Positions 42,693 to 52,112 of a DNA stretch of 64,000 bases are shown piece after piece; within the stretch, counting starts at the first letter, position 1, and every line of letters starts with the position of its first letter. Under the pieces are notes generated by a model. That model saw nothing but the letters and a program-made list of their open reading frames with translations. It made no database searches and was not told the DNA's origin. A program made the translations under genes and the position numbers. Origin of the DNA: Streptomyces sp. NBC_01723 (lineage in GTDB: Bacteria > Actinomycetota > Actinomycetes > Streptomycetales > Streptomycetaceae); assembly GCF_036246005.1 (NCBI RefSeq), contig NZ_CP109171.1:4142001-4206000 (forward strand). Direction: 5' to 3'.

Positions 42693-43711
42693 CCGCCGTA
42701 CAGCTCTTCATCGGCGCGCTGACGCTGCTGACCAACGCGTTCTTCGTGGGCGCCGAGTTCGCCCTGATCTCGGTGCGCCGCAGCCAGATCGAGCCGCGCG
42801 CGAAGGCGGGCGACAAACGCGCCCGGATGACGCTGTGGGGCCTGGAGCACATCTCCCAGATGATGGCCACGGCCCAGCTCGGCATCACCGTCTCCTCGCT
42901 GGTGCTCGGCGCGGTCGCGGAGCCGGCCATCGCGCACCTGATGGAGCCGGTGTTCGAGGCGATCCACATGCCGCACGCGCTGGTCCACCCCGTCGCCTTC
43001 GCGATCGCCCTGACCCTCGCCACGTATCTGCACATGCTGATCGGCGAGATGATCCCGAAGAACATCGCGCTGGCCGCCCCGGCGAGCACCGCCCTGTTCC
43101 TCGGTCCCGCGCTGGTCGCCCTCACCCGGGCCCTGAAGCCGTTCGTCTTCGGCATCAACGCCTTCGCCAACGCCCTGCTCAAGCTGCTCAGGGTGGAGCC
43201 GAAGGACGAGGTCGAGGCCGTCTTCACGGACGACCAGCTGGCCCGCATGGTGGTCGACGCCAGCGAGGCCGGGCTGCTCACCCCGGCCGACGGCGAGCGC
43301 CTGCGCGACGCACTGGAGCTGGGCACCCGCCCGGTCGGCGAGATCCTGGTCCCGTCGCAGAAGATGCGCACGGTCCCCCACACGGTCACCCCGGCCGAGC
43401 TGGAACGCATGGCCGCCGAGGCGGGCTACTCGCGCTTCCCGGTCACCGGCCCCGGCGGTACGGTCCTGGGCTACCTGCACATCAAGGACACCCTGGGCCG
43501 CACCGACCGCGACCGCCCGTTCCCGCGCTCGGCCCTGCACCGCGTCACCCGCGTCCGCATCGACACCCCGCTCGACGACACCCTCACCGCGCTGCGCACC
43601 GAGGACAGCCACCTCGCCGCGGTCACCGGCGAGACGGGCGCCGTCCTGGGCTTCGTGACGATGGAGGACGTCCTGACGGAGCTGGTCGGACCGGCACCGG
43701 TGGGCACGTGA
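42689..43711 (+). CDS. CNNM/CorC family transporter, second of a pair
   Basis: A 340-aa protein with the DUF21 domain (about 1-185, FVGAEFALISVRRSQIEPRAKAG and ATAQLGITVSSLVLGAVAEPAI) and two CBS domains (about 205-330), but no CorC_HlyC C-terminal domain, so it is the shorter partner. Paired genes are common in actinobacteria and probably form a heteromeric Mg2+/Co2+ transporter. ATG 42689 overlaps the previous stop and follows GGGAGATGG. Confidence 0.93.
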   Translation: MTAVQLFIGALTLLTNAFFVGAEFALISVRRSQIEPRAKAGDKRARMTLWGLEHISQMMATAQLGITVSSLVLGAVAEPAIAHLMEPVFEAIHMPHALVHPVAFAIALTLATYLHMLIGEMIPKNIALAAPASTALFLGPALVALTRALKPFVFGINAFANALLKLLRVEPKDEVEAVFTDDQLARMVVDASEAGLLTPADGERLRDALELGTRPVGEILVPSQKMRTVPHTVTPAELERMAAEAGYSRFPVTGPGGTVLGYLHIKDTLGRTDRDRPFPRSALHRVTRVRIDTPLDDTLTALRTEDSHLAAVTGETGAVLGFVTMEDVLTELVGPAPVGT

Positions 43712-43783
43712 CCTGACGGCGGCCGCCCCACCCGCGTCCGCGGCGTGATCCCCCGAACGGGCCCTGGCCGGGCCCCCACCCGC

Positions 43784-46309
43784 TCACGCCCGCAGCGCCT
43801 CCGCCGGAGGTGTGCGCAGGGCGTGGCGGGTGGGGAGTTCGACGGTGAGCCAGGCCGTCGCGATCACCGTGGCCGCGGCGGCGGGGAGCAGCCAGGCGGG
43901 ACCCGCCGGCCACGGGCGGCCGAGGAAGCCCTGGCCCAGGAGGGCGAGCGGGGCGGCCGACAGGAGCAGCCCGCAGACCAGCGCCGACGCGGCGATCACC
44001 GCGGCCTCGCGGCGCATCATCGCGCGGATCTGCCGCGGTGTCGTACCGACCAGCCGCAGGGCGGCGATCTCGGCGCGGCGCTGCGCGGTGGCCGCGACCA
44101 GCTTGTTGGCGATGCTCAGCAGCAGGTAGCCGAGGAGCACCACGATCACCGCCAGGTTGACCCACACCTCGGGCGGGGCCTTCGCGCCGGTGGCGTCCGC
44201 GGCCGTGTCCGCCACGGTCAGGCCGGGGCGGCCGGCCGCCAGCGCGGCGAGCCCCTGCCCGGCCCGGGACGTGCCGTCGGTGCGGACCAGGACGCTCCGG
44301 TCGAGGCCGGACGTGGTGTGTCCGGCGGCCAGTTGCCGGGACAGGACGACCGGTCCGAACCCCAGCCCCCGCTCGTACACGGCGACGACCCGGGCGTCGA
44401 CGCGCGCCCCGTCGCCGAGCACGAGGCGGACCCGCTTCCCGAGCCCGGCGTCGCGGGTGCGGGCGGCCTCCGCGCTGACGGCGACCGTCGCCCCGGTCAG
44501 CCGGTCGAGGCCGCCGTCCGTCACGCCGAGGTCGAGGACGTGCCGGGCGTCCGGCCCGACGACCGTCGCCGGGGCCGACTCGGCGGCCGGCTCGCCGAAC
44601 TCCTCGTACTCCCACACCACCGTGGTCGTGCGCACCGGCGCCGCCGCCCGTACGCCGGGCACCTCCCGTACGGCGGACAGGGTGCCGGCGGGCACCCCGC
44701 CCAGGGCCGGGGCGCTCACCTCGTACCGGGCGGCCGTGCCGGCGCGGGTGTCGTCCGAGGTGGCGGCGAGCACCGTGGTCTGCGCGAAGGTGTACGTCAG
44801 GACGAACACGACCGCCATCGCCAGCGGGCTGACCACGCCCGCCAGCCGCAGCGCGTAGGCGTGGACGTTGGACAGCGCCAGCCACGTCGGCGCCGCGACC
44901 CCGGGCCGCAGCCGCCGTACGACCGCCCCGCCCGCCCTCCGCACGAGGGCCGGGCCGGACAGCGCCAGGCCGATCGCGGCGACGATGCCCGCGAGGGAGG
45001 TCGCCGAGGCTCCGACGACGGTGCGGGACCACAGCGGCGCCGCCGACAGCACGCACGCGCCGAGGATCAGCAGCAGACCGGCGTACGTCCGGCCGGGCGA
45101 CGGGGAACGCGGCTCGCTGCGCGACTCGGCGACCGCCTCGGTGGCCGGTCTGCGGGAGGTGCGCCAGGCCGCGCACCGGGCGGACAGCCGCACGGCCGCC
45201 GCCACCAGGAGCAGCGTGGCCAGTGCGGGCAACGGGCCGAAGGTGAGGGGGAGTTCACCGGGGAGGACGCCGCGGTCGGCCAGCAGCCCCCGGAACCGGT
45301 CCGCCAGCAGGTAGCCCAGCGCGACGCCCGGCACCAGCGCCACCGCCGCGACCGCGGTCGACTGGGCGGCGGCGAGCCGGCGGATCTGCCGCGGCGTGGC
45401 GCCGACGGCCCGCATCAGCGCCAGGTCCCGGCGCTGCCCGGCGATCGTCACGCCGAGGGCGCCCGCGACGACGAACCCGGTGATCAGCAGCACGATCCCG
45501 GCGAGCGACCCGGCGAGCAGGATCAGCAGCGAGCGCGCCGAACCCACGCCGGGGGCGACCGCCTCGCCCCGCTCCGCGCCGGTGACGACCTCCAGCCCGG
45601 TGCCCGCCACCTCGTCCCGGACTGCGGCGGCGACCCGTTCCCCGGCGCCGGACTCGACCCGCAGGCCGACCAGGTCGACGGTCCCGGCGCGTGGTCCGGT
45701 GCCGTCCCGTCCGGCCAGCCGCAGGGCGGTGCCGTCCGCGAAGTACACGCCGGTGTCCGGCGCGTGGACCACGGCGGAGACCCGGTAGGCGGCGGCGGGG
45801 CGGCCGTTCGCCACGACCTCGGCCGTGTCTCCCACGGCGAGGCCCGCCCCCGCGCCCACGGCGACCTCGCCCGCGCCCGACGGTGCCCGGCCCTCGACGC
45901 GCGGCCCGGCCAGCAGCGTGGTCGAGGACCAGCCGTGGCCCGCCGTCCCGGGGTCCTCGTCCGCCGGGACCACCCCTCCGCCGGCGTCGACGAGCGCGGC
46001 CGGGAAGCCGATGTCGCCGACGGCCGCGGTGACGCCGGGCAGGGCGGCCAGCCGGGCGACGAGCCCGCCCGGGACCGTGGCGCGTTCGGGCAGCGCGATC
46101 GGGAGGTCGCCGCCCGGGTGGAACTCCTGGTCGGCGGCGACCACGACGTCCGCGCCGCCGAGCCGCCCGGGCGGCAGGTGCGAACGGAGCCCGGACTCGG
46201 CGAGGACGCCGGTGGCGGTCAGGAGGGCCGCGCCGCCCAGCACCGCGCACGCGACGGCGAGCAGGGCGGTGATCCGGTGCGCGGCCATGCGCAGGGCGAG
46301 ACGCAGCAC
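43784..46309 (-). CDS. FtsX/MacB-type ABC transporter permease
   Basis: An 841-aa permease with two FtsX halves: one N-terminal helix, a large outer domain, three helices with PRQIRRLAAAQSTAVAAVALVPGVALGYLL (about 305-350), further helices, a second outer domain and a C-terminal three-helix FtsX block with TPRQIRAMMRREAAVIAASALVCG (about 755-780). GTG 46309 lies 2 bases after the ATPase stop. It probably transports a lipid or peptide, or transmits force, rather than importing. It is the last gene of a three-gene operon. Confidence 0.92.
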   Translation of the reverse strand: MLRLALRMAAHRITALLAVACAVLGGAALLTATGVLAESGLRSHLPPGRLGGADVVVAADQEFHPGGDLPIALPERATVPGGLVARLAALPGVTAAVGDIGFPAALVDAGGGVVPADEDPGTAGHGWSSTTLLAGPRVEGRAPSGAGEVAVGAGAGLAVGDTAEVVANGRPAAAYRVSAVVHAPDTGVYFADGTALRLAGRDGTGPRAGTVDLVGLRVESGAGERVAAAVRDEVAGTGLEVVTGAERGEAVAPGVGSARSLLILLAGSLAGIVLLITGFVVAGALGVTIAGQRRDLALMRAVGATPRQIRRLAAAQSTAVAAVALVPGVALGYLLADRFRGLLADRGVLPGELPLTFGPLPALATLLLVAAAVRLSARCAAWRTSRRPATEAVAESRSEPRSPSPGRTYAGLLLILGACVLSAAPLWSRTVVGASATSLAGIVAAIGLALSGPALVRRAGGAVVRRLRPGVAAPTWLALSNVHAYALRLAGVVSPLAMAVVFVLTYTFAQTTVLAATSDDTRAGTAARYEVSAPALGGVPAGTLSAVREVPGVRAAAPVRTTTVVWEYEEFGEPAAESAPATVVGPDARHVLDLGVTDGGLDRLTGATVAVSAEAARTRDAGLGKRVRLVLGDGARVDARVVAVYERGLGFGPVVLSRQLAAGHTTSGLDRSVLVRTDGTSRAGQGLAALAAGRPGLTVADTAADATGAKAPPEVWVNLAVIVVLLGYLLLSIANKLVAATAQRRAEIAALRLVGTTPRQIRAMMRREAAVIAASALVCGLLLSAAPLALLGQGFLGRPWPAGPAWLLPAAAATVIATAWLTVELPTRHALRTPPAEALRA

Positions 46310-46311
46310 GG

Positions 46312-47067
46312 CTACCGCTCCCCCAACGCGACCAGGCGGTCGGCCAATCGCGGTGCCGTCGGGTGCTCCAGCGCCTCGACCACCCGGCCGTCGGCCATCA
46401 CCAGCGCCCGGTGGGCGCGGGCCGCCGCGGCCGGGTCGTGGGTGACCATCACCACGGTCTGGCCCAGGTCGTCGACGAGTCCGCGCAGCAGGTCCAGGAC
46501 CTGGTGGGCGCTGCGCAGGTCCAGCGCGCCGGTCGGCTCGTCCGCGAACACCACGGCGGGCTTCGCCGCCAGCGCCCGTACGACGGCGGCCCGTTGCTGC
46601 TGGCCACCGGAGAGTTCGGCGGGTCGGTGCGCGAGCCGGTCCGCCAGGCCCACCCGCTCGGTCAGGGTGCGCAGCCACTCCCGGTCCGGGCGCCGGCCGG
46701 CCAGCCGCAGCGGGAGCGTGATGTTGTCCTCGACGCTGAGCGAGGGGATCAGGTTGTACGCCTGGAAGACGAAGCCGACCCGCTCACGGCGGAGTTCGGT
46801 GCGGCGGGTCTCGTTCAGCCCGGAGATCTCCAGGCCGTCGATGCGGACGCTGCCCGCCGTGGGGGAGTCCAGTCCGGCCGCGCAGTGCATCAGGGTGCTC
46901 TTGCCGGAGCCCGAGGGACCCATCACGGCGAGGAACGTGCCGTGTTCCACGGTGAGCGACACGTCGTCGAGGGCCCGTACGCCGCCCGGGTAGGCCCTGG
47001 CCACGTGCGCGAGCGCGATGGCGGGCGCCCGGCGCGCGGTGGCCGTGGTCGTGAGGGCGCCGCTCAT
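46312..47067 (-). CDS. ABC transporter ATPase (MacB/LolD type)
   Basis: A 251-aa ATPase: Walker A GPSGSGKST (about 50-58), Q-loop FQAYNLIPSLS (about 104), signature LSGGQQQRAAVVRAL (about 156), Walker B VVFADEPTGALDL (about 178) and H-loop VTHD. It energises the FtsX-like permease that follows. ATG 47067 overlaps the stop of a small membrane protein gene. Confidence 0.95.
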   Translation of the reverse strand: MSGALTTTATARRAPAIALAHVARAYPGGVRALDDVSLTVEHGTFLAVMGPSGSGKSTLMHCAAGLDSPTAGSVRIDGLEISGLNETRRTELRRERVGFVFQAYNLIPSLSVEDNITLPLRLAGRRPDREWLRTLTERVGLADRLAHRPAELSGGQQQRAAVVRALAAKPAVVFADEPTGALDLRSAHQVLDLLRGLVDDLGQTVVMVTHDPAAAARAHRALVMADGRVVEALEHPTAPRLADRLVALGER

Positions 47068-47303
47068 CGCCGCCCCCGCAGACCGCGCACGACGAGGGCG
47101 CCGGCCGCGAGCACCGTGACCACGCCGCAGGCCAGGTGCACCCAGGTGTGCGCACCGCCGTAGGAGGCGGCCATGTTGGTGACCGCGCTGAGCACGACGA
47201 CGGCCCACAGCAGGGTGCGCAGGACGTCGCCGCGGGAAACGGTGCTCTCGGGGGTGCGGGGCGGGGTGGTGCCCAGTCGGTAGGGGTCCTGGGGTTGCGT
47301 CAT
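47064..47303 (-). CDS. Small two-helix membrane protein of the ABC operon
   Basis: A 79-aa protein with two helices (about 27-45 and 52-72) and a basic C terminus. ATG 47303 follows GGAGG, and its stop overlaps the ATPase start as ATGA, so it is the first gene of the operon. It may be a small subunit or sensor for the transporter; the family is not recognised. Confidence 0.75.
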   Translation of the reverse strand: MTQPQDPYRLGTTPPRTPESTVSRGDVLRTLLWAVVVLSAVTNMAASYGGAHTWVHLACGVVTVLAAGALVVRGLRGRR

Positions 47304-47395
47304 GGCTGTGGCCTCCGTCGGCGTCGCTCTCGGTCGGCTTCGACGCTAGGGACGGGGGCCCCTTCGGGCCGATCCCGTGGGCCACCCGGTCCGGG

Positions 47396-47411
47396 GTACA
47401 GCAGGCTGTAC
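47396..47411. promoter_or_regulatory. GTACAG inverted repeat (operator candidate)
   Basis: GTACAG-CAGG-CTGTAC is a perfect 6-4-6 dyad in the 193-bp region between the ABC operon and the divergent histidine kinase, 86 bp before the kinase start. This geometry fits a NarL/LuxR-type response regulator dimer. Confidence 0.55.
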
Positions 47412-47496
47412 TTTCCGGCTCCGCACCCGGCGTCGGGCCGTGCGGCGGCATAGGGTCGGCCACGCCCGGTCGGGGCGCACGGAGGGAGGCAGGCGG

Positions 47497-48747
47497 ATGA
47501 CGGTTCCGGTCACGTCCGTGCGGGAGGCCGCCGTACAAACCCTGCGCGCCGCCGGTGCGGCGACCGGGCAGCTCGTCGGCGGGCTCGGTACGGCCTTCCT
47601 GGCGCTCGGCGTGCTGGTGCTGCTGGCCGTGGCCGCGGTGACCGCGCCGGTGGGCGTGGGCCTGCTGCTCGCGCCGGTCGCGCTGCGCGCCCTGCACGCG
47701 CTCGCCCGCCGGGAGCGCGAACGCCTGTCCCGCCGGGGCCCCGAGATCGTCCCGCCCGACCCGCCGCCCGCCCGGCTCCGGGCCGCGCTGCCCGACGCCA
47801 CCACCCGGCGCGAGCTGGGCTGGCTGGTCCGGCACGCCACCCTGGGCTTTCTGCTCGGGCTGTGCGGTCTCCTGCTGCCCGTCTGTGCCGTACGGGACAC
47901 CACCTTTCCCCTGTGGTGGGGGCTGGTGCCCGAGGGCGGCACCAGTACGTCGATCGGGATCGGGACCGCCGAGTCCTGGTGGGGCGCCGTCGCGGTGGGC
48001 CTGCTGGGCCTGGGCTGGACCGCGATCCTCCTGGGCCTGGGGCCGGGCATGGCGCGCCTCCAGGCCGCCCCGGCCCGGCGGCTGCTCGCGGCGGGCCCGG
48101 ACACGGACCTGACGCTGCGGGTGGCCGAACTGACCGCCACGCGGGCGGCCGCGCTGGACGCGCACGCGACGGAACTGCGCCGCATCGAGCGGTCCTTGCA
48201 CGACGGCGCGCAGAACCGGCTGGTGTCCGTGACGGTGCTGGTGGGCGCGGCCCGGCGGATGGCGGCGCGTGATCCCGCGGGTGCCGACGAGCTGCTGGAG
48301 CGGGCCCAGTCGGCGGCGGAGCAGGCGCTGGCGGAGCTGCGGTCGGTGGCGCGGGGCATCCTGCCGCCGGTGCTGGCCGACCGGGGGCTCGCGGGGGCGC
48401 TGTCGGGGCTGGCGGCGGACTGCGGGGTGCCGTGCCGGGTCGAGGCGGACGTGCCCCGGCGGTGTGCGGCGTCGGTGGAGGCGACGGCGTACTTCGTGGT
48501 GGCCGAGGCGCTGACGAACATCGCGAAGCACAGCGGCGCCGGGCGGGCCTGGGTCACGGCCGGCGTACGCGGCGACCGGCTGCGCGTGGTCGTCGGCGAC
48601 GACGGCCGCGGCGGCGCCGACGAGACCGACGGCTCGGGCCTGAGCGGCATCCGCCGCCGCGTCGCGGCCCTGGACGGCACCTTCGACCTGACCAGCCCAC
48701 GGGGCGGCCCCACGGTCCTGACCGTGACCCTCCCCTGCGGCGGCTGA
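47497..48747 (+). CDS. Sensor histidine kinase (NarX/DesK type), no adjacent response regulator
   Basis: A 416-aa kinase: four membrane helices (about 28-68 and 112-190), dimerisation/phosphoacceptor HisKA_3 segment with H235 in RSLHDGAQNR, and a HATPase_c domain (about 325-415, AEALTNIAKHS, GDDGRGG, GSGLSGIRRRV). ATG 47497 follows GGAGGGAGG. Kinases of this class normally have a NarL-type regulator next door, frequently with an FtsX-type ABC operon as target, but here the next gene is a convergent glycosyltransferase. Confidence 0.93.
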   Translation: MTVPVTSVREAAVQTLRAAGAATGQLVGGLGTAFLALGVLVLLAVAAVTAPVGVGLLLAPVALRALHALARRERERLSRRGPEIVPPDPPPARLRAALPDATTRRELGWLVRHATLGFLLGLCGLLLPVCAVRDTTFPLWWGLVPEGGTSTSIGIGTAESWWGAVAVGLLGLGWTAILLGLGPGMARLQAAPARRLLAAGPDTDLTLRVAELTATRAAALDAHATELRRIERSLHDGAQNRLVSVTVLVGAARRMAARDPAGADELLERAQSAAEQALAELRSVARGILPPVLADRGLAGALSGLAADCGVPCRVEADVPRRCAASVEATAYFVVAEALTNIAKHSGAGRAWVTAGVRGDRLRVVVGDDGRGGADETDGSGLSGIRRRVAALDGTFDLTSPRGGPTVLTVTLPCGG

Positions 48748-48916
48748 CCGCTCCGGCCGATTGCCCTGCGCCCGCGGCGGGCGGACCCGCCGTCCGGCTC
48801 AGGTCCGCCGTGCGTGGCGAGGGCGCCGGCCGGCTCAGGCCGGCCGTCCAGCTGCCGCCTGCCGTGCGCGGAGGCGAGGCCCTGATCGGACCCGCTGCGC
48901 GGATGCGGGCGCGCTC
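48748..48916. terminator. Convergent gap with GC-rich hairpins
   Basis: The 169-bp gap between the kinase and GT-C stops has no CDS. The best stem is CGGCCGG/CCGGCCG (48827-48833 with 48840-48846). GGCTCAGG(T/C)CCG-like text repeats at 48796 and 48832. It probably terminates both genes. Confidence 0.35.
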
Positions 48917-50260
48917 CTACCAGCCGGTCGCCAGCAGGTGGTTGAGGAGCAGGGCCAGGACCGCCTGTGCCGTCAGCCACGCCCGCGGGCGCGGGAGGAA
49001 CGCGCACGCGGGCAGGAGCCACAGGGCGAAGGGGAGCCAGATGCGCTCCGTCTCCGCCTTGCTCATGCCGGACAGGTCGGCGACCAGCAGGGCGAGCAGG
49101 GCGGCGGCCACGAGGAACGCGAGGCGGAGGTCCTCCGTCCGCGCGTCCCCCTCGCCCCGCCGCCGGATCAGCACGACGCCCGCCCGCCGCAGCCCCGCCA
49201 CCGTGGCCAGGCCCGTGATGAGGACCGTGCAGGCGAGGTTGGCCCACACCCAGTACGCGTAGGGGCGGACGCCGGCCGCGCCCTCGTAGTACCGCTCGAC
49301 GAGCAGGTGGTAGGCCTCCCACCAGTCGAAGCCGATCACGGTGAAGACGACCGGCACCACCGCCGTGCCCGCCAGCAGCGGCACGAACATCACCGGGCGC
49401 TCGCGGACCCCCCGCCGCCCGAGCAGCAGCACCGCCGCCCCGATCACGGCGAAGAGCGTGAGGCCGTACGAGAGGTAGAAGGTCAGTCCGGAGAGGAGCC
49501 CCGCGCCCGCCGTCCACCACAGGGAGCGTCCGGTGACCGTGAGGGCCAGCAGCGCCACGGCCCACGCGGCGACCGCCGCGAAGTAGCCGTCGGCGGACGT
49601 GCCCATCCACACCGCGGCCGGTGCCAGCGCCAGGAAGGGCGCCGCCCGCCGGGCGAGCCGCTCGCCGCACAGGGCCCGCACCGCCACCAGCACCGCCACG
49701 CACGCCGTCGCGCCCACGGTGATGGTCCAGACCCCGGCCCAGCCCCCGCCGCCCAGCCCGATCCGGTCGAGCAGCACGTAGGTGAGCGTGGCTCCCGGCG
49801 GGTGGCCGGCGACGTGGGCGGGCCAGTTGTCGGGGGAGTGCAGCAGGATGTGCCCGTTGAAGTCGCGCAGGGTCGCTGGGATGTCGCGCCAGCGGTCGAT
49901 GACGGACAGGTACTCCTGGCCGGTGGTCAGCCGCCCGGCGACGCCCCGCTCCCAGCCGTCGATCAGGGCCAGCGACCAGGTCCACGCCATCGCCGCGCCC
50001 CACGCCGCGGGGAGCAGCGCGCGCCACGGCAGCCGGGCGGCGACGGCCGGCCCGTACACCACGGTCGCCGCCGCCACCAGGACGGCCGCCGGGGTGCCGG
50101 GGCCCAGGTGCGGGTCCCAGCGGCCCAGCAGGGGTGGCCAGCCGACGATCAGGTCGTCGTAGGTGTACACGTGGCGGCCGACCAGGATGGCGGCCGCCAC
50201 GAGCAGCACGGCCGCCGCGGCGGCGTACAGGTCGCGGGGGACGGAGCGGAGGCGGGTCAC
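48917..50260 (-). CDS. Polytopic GT-C-like membrane protein (putative mannosyltransferase)
   Basis: A protein of about 447 residues with roughly eleven helices. An early outer loop carries TYDDLIVGWPPLLGRWDPH and a later one VAGHPPGATLTYVLLDRIG, a P-rich loop seen in actinobacterial GT-C proteins. It probably transfers a polyprenyl-linked sugar at the membrane, but a catalytic DXD/DE motif is only tentatively TYDD. The start is uncertain: GTG 50260 (VTRLRSVPRDLY) or GTG 50302. It heads the glycan-like gene group and is divergent from the molybdopterin enzyme. Confidence 0.75.
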   Translation of the reverse strand: MTRLRSVPRDLYAAAAAVLLVAAAILVGRHVYTYDDLIVGWPPLLGRWDPHLGPGTPAAVLVAAATVVYGPAVAARLPWRALLPAAWGAAMAWTWSLALIDGWERGVAGRLTTGQEYLSVIDRWRDIPATLRDFNGHILLHSPDNWPAHVAGHPPGATLTYVLLDRIGLGGGGWAGVWTITVGATACVAVLVAVRALCGERLARRAAPFLALAPAAVWMGTSADGYFAAVAAWAVALLALTVTGRSLWWTAGAGLLSGLTFYLSYGLTLFAVIGAAVLLLGRRGVRERPVMFVPLLAGTAVVPVVFTVIGFDWWEAYHLLVERYYEGAAGVRPYAYWVWANLACTVLITGLATVAGLRRAGVVLIRRRGEGDARTEDLRLAFLVAAALLALLVADLSGMSKAETERIWLPFALWLLPACAFLPRPRAWLTAQAVLALLLNHLLATGW

Positions 50261-50373
50261 ACCGGCACCGTAGGGCGGAGGATCGCGGGTCGGACGGCGC
50301 ACACGGCGGACGTCAGCGTTTCGTCATGGGTCGTGCACCGCTTTCGGGGCCTCCCGCTGCCTACGGTCGGGAC

Positions 50374-51612
50374 ATGCGAGACCTCGCCCCACGGCTTCCC
50401 TCCTCCCCGGGCTTCTGGCGCAGCCCCCTGCGCGGCCCCCGGTTCACGTCCATGCTCGGCATCGTGCTGCTCGTCGGCATCACCGTGCTGTTCGTGACCG
50501 GCCTGCTCTCGTACGCCGCCTACAACCCCGACCTGGCGCCGGTCAACGACAAGACCCCGGACAAGGGGCTCCTCGGCTTCTACCTCTTCGCGTGGCCGAC
50601 CGACCCCACATGGCTGTACCGCCTCACCCAGGGTGTCCACGTCACCCTCGGGCTCACCCTGATCCCGGTGCTGCTGGCCAAGCTGTGGTCGGTGGTGCCG
50701 AGGCTGTTCACCCTGCCGCCGGCCCGCTCGGTCGCGCACGCGCTGGAGCGGATCTCGCTGCTGCTGCTGGTCGGGGGCGCGCTGTTCCAGTTCGTGACCG
50801 GGGTGCTCAACATCCAGTTGGACTACCTCTTCCCCGGCTCCTTCTACCCGCTGCACTTCTACGGCGCGTGGGTCTTCTTCGCCGCGTTCCTCGCGCACGC
50901 CGTGCTGAAGATGCCGCTGGCGCTGCGCAACCTCCGGGCGATGCGCGAAGAGCGCGACGACCTGGTGTCCCCGCGGCCCGCCGCGCCCACCGTCTCGCGG
51001 CGCGGTGCCCTGTGGTTCGTCGGCGGCGGCTCGCTGCTGATGTTCGCCACGAACGCGGGCCGCAGCTTCGACAGTCCGCTGCGGGCCACGGCGGTGCTCT
51101 CCCCGCACGGCGGGCCCGAGCCGGGGAACGGGCCCAACGGCTTCCAGATCAACAAGACGGCCGCGCACGTCGGCATCGTCCCGGCCGAGACCCGCGACGA
51201 CGCCTGGCGGCTCGTTCTCAAGGGCCGCTCCGGGACCGTCCGGCTCAGCCGGGCCGACCTGCTCGCCATGGAGCAGCACAGCGAGGCCCTGCCCATCGCC
51301 TGCGTCGAGGGCTGGTCGACGTCCGACCAGTGGTGGCGCGGGGTGCGGCTGCGGGACCTCGCCGCGCGCGTAGGCCACGAGGACGACCCGCCCGACGTGT
51401 TCGTCGAGTCCCTCCAGCGGCGCGGCGCCTTCCGCAGCGGCGCCCTGCGCGCCAACCAGGTCGCCGACCCGCGCTCCCTGCTCGCCCTGTACGTCAACGG
51501 CGAGGCGCTGAGCCCGGACCACGGCTACCCGGCGCGGATCATCGTGCCCGCCGCGCCCGGCGTGCTGAACACCAAGTGGGTGGCCCGGATGACGTTCGGA
51601 GACCTGGGATGA
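50374..51612 (+). CDS. Membrane-anchored molybdopterin-dependent oxidoreductase (sulfite-oxidase fold)
   Basis: A 412-aa protein. The N-terminal half has four or five helices (about 25-50, 85-110, 130-160, 170-190) with histidines (GVHVTLGL, HFYGAWVFFAAFLAHAV) that could bind heme b. The C-terminal half (about 265-410) is the oxidoreductase molybdopterin-binding domain, with the conserved cysteine in IACVEGWS (about 310), RGVRLRDL and DHGYPARIIVPAAPGVLNTKWV. It resembles a fused YedY/YedZ-like redox pair; the substrate is unknown. Its stop overlaps the next gene by ATGA. Confidence 0.9.
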   Translation: MRDLAPRLPSSPGFWRSPLRGPRFTSMLGIVLLVGITVLFVTGLLSYAAYNPDLAPVNDKTPDKGLLGFYLFAWPTDPTWLYRLTQGVHVTLGLTLIPVLLAKLWSVVPRLFTLPPARSVAHALERISLLLLVGGALFQFVTGVLNIQLDYLFPGSFYPLHFYGAWVFFAAFLAHAVLKMPLALRNLRAMREERDDLVSPRPAAPTVSRRGALWFVGGGSLLMFATNAGRSFDSPLRATAVLSPHGGPEPGNGPNGFQINKTAAHVGIVPAETRDDAWRLVLKGRSGTVRLSRADLLAMEQHSEALPIACVEGWSTSDQWWRGVRLRDLAARVGHEDDPPDVFVESLQRRGAFRSGALRANQVADPRSLLALYVNGEALSPDHGYPARIIVPAAPGVLNTKWVARMTFGDLG

Positions 51613-52112
51613 ACCGTGTACGCGAGTCACGCGGGCCGGGCAGGCCGGGCGGCCGGCTCCGGGCCGTGATCGGCAGCCCCCTCCAGATCCTCCTGCTGGC
51701 CTGCTCCTTCGCGCTCGCGGGCTACGCGGGGGTGCGGCTGCTCGCCGACGACTGGCTCGGCGTGGCCCTGTGGTTCGTGGGGGCGGCGCTGCTGCACGAC
51801 CTGGTGCTGCTGCCGCTGTACTCGGCGGCGGACCGGGCGGTCACCGGCGCGCTCGGCGCGGTCGACCGCCGTCGGTGGGCGATGTACGTGCGCGTCCCGG
51901 CCGCCTTCTCCGGGCTGCTCCTGCTGGTGTGGTTCCCGCTGATCGCCGGCCGGGTCGACGCGGGGTACCGGGGGGTCACCGGGCTGTCGGCGGACGGCTA
52001 CCTCGCCCGCTGGCTGCTGATCACGGCCGTGCTGTTCGGCGGCTCGGCGCTGCTGCTGGCGCTGCGGTCGCTGCGCAGCGCGACGAAGGGGCGTTCCCCC
52101 GACGTCCACTGA
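51609..52112 (+). CDS. Integral membrane protein coupled to the molybdopterin enzyme
   Basis: A 167-aa protein with four helices (about 22-42, 48-68, 90-112, 132-155). ATG 51609 overlaps the oxidoreductase stop. The tail is charged (RSATKGRSPDVH). No family is recognised; it is probably a partner subunit. Its last 115 bp overlap the end of the convergent methyltransferase reading frame. Confidence 0.8.
   Translation: MNRVRESRGPGRPGGRLRAVIGSPLQILLLACSFALAGYAGVRLLADDWLGVALWFVGAALLHDLVLLPLYSAADRAVTGALGAVDRRRWAMYVRVPAAFSGLLLLVWFPLIAGRVDAGYRGVTGLSADGYLARWLLITAVLFGGSALLLALRSLRSATKGRSPDVH

Noticed and set aside
43745..46993. Plus-strand open frame of 1082 codons
   Set aside because: Shadow of the FtsX-type permease and ATPase. 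The composition is Gly/Arg/Gln/Asp-rich without recognisable motifs.
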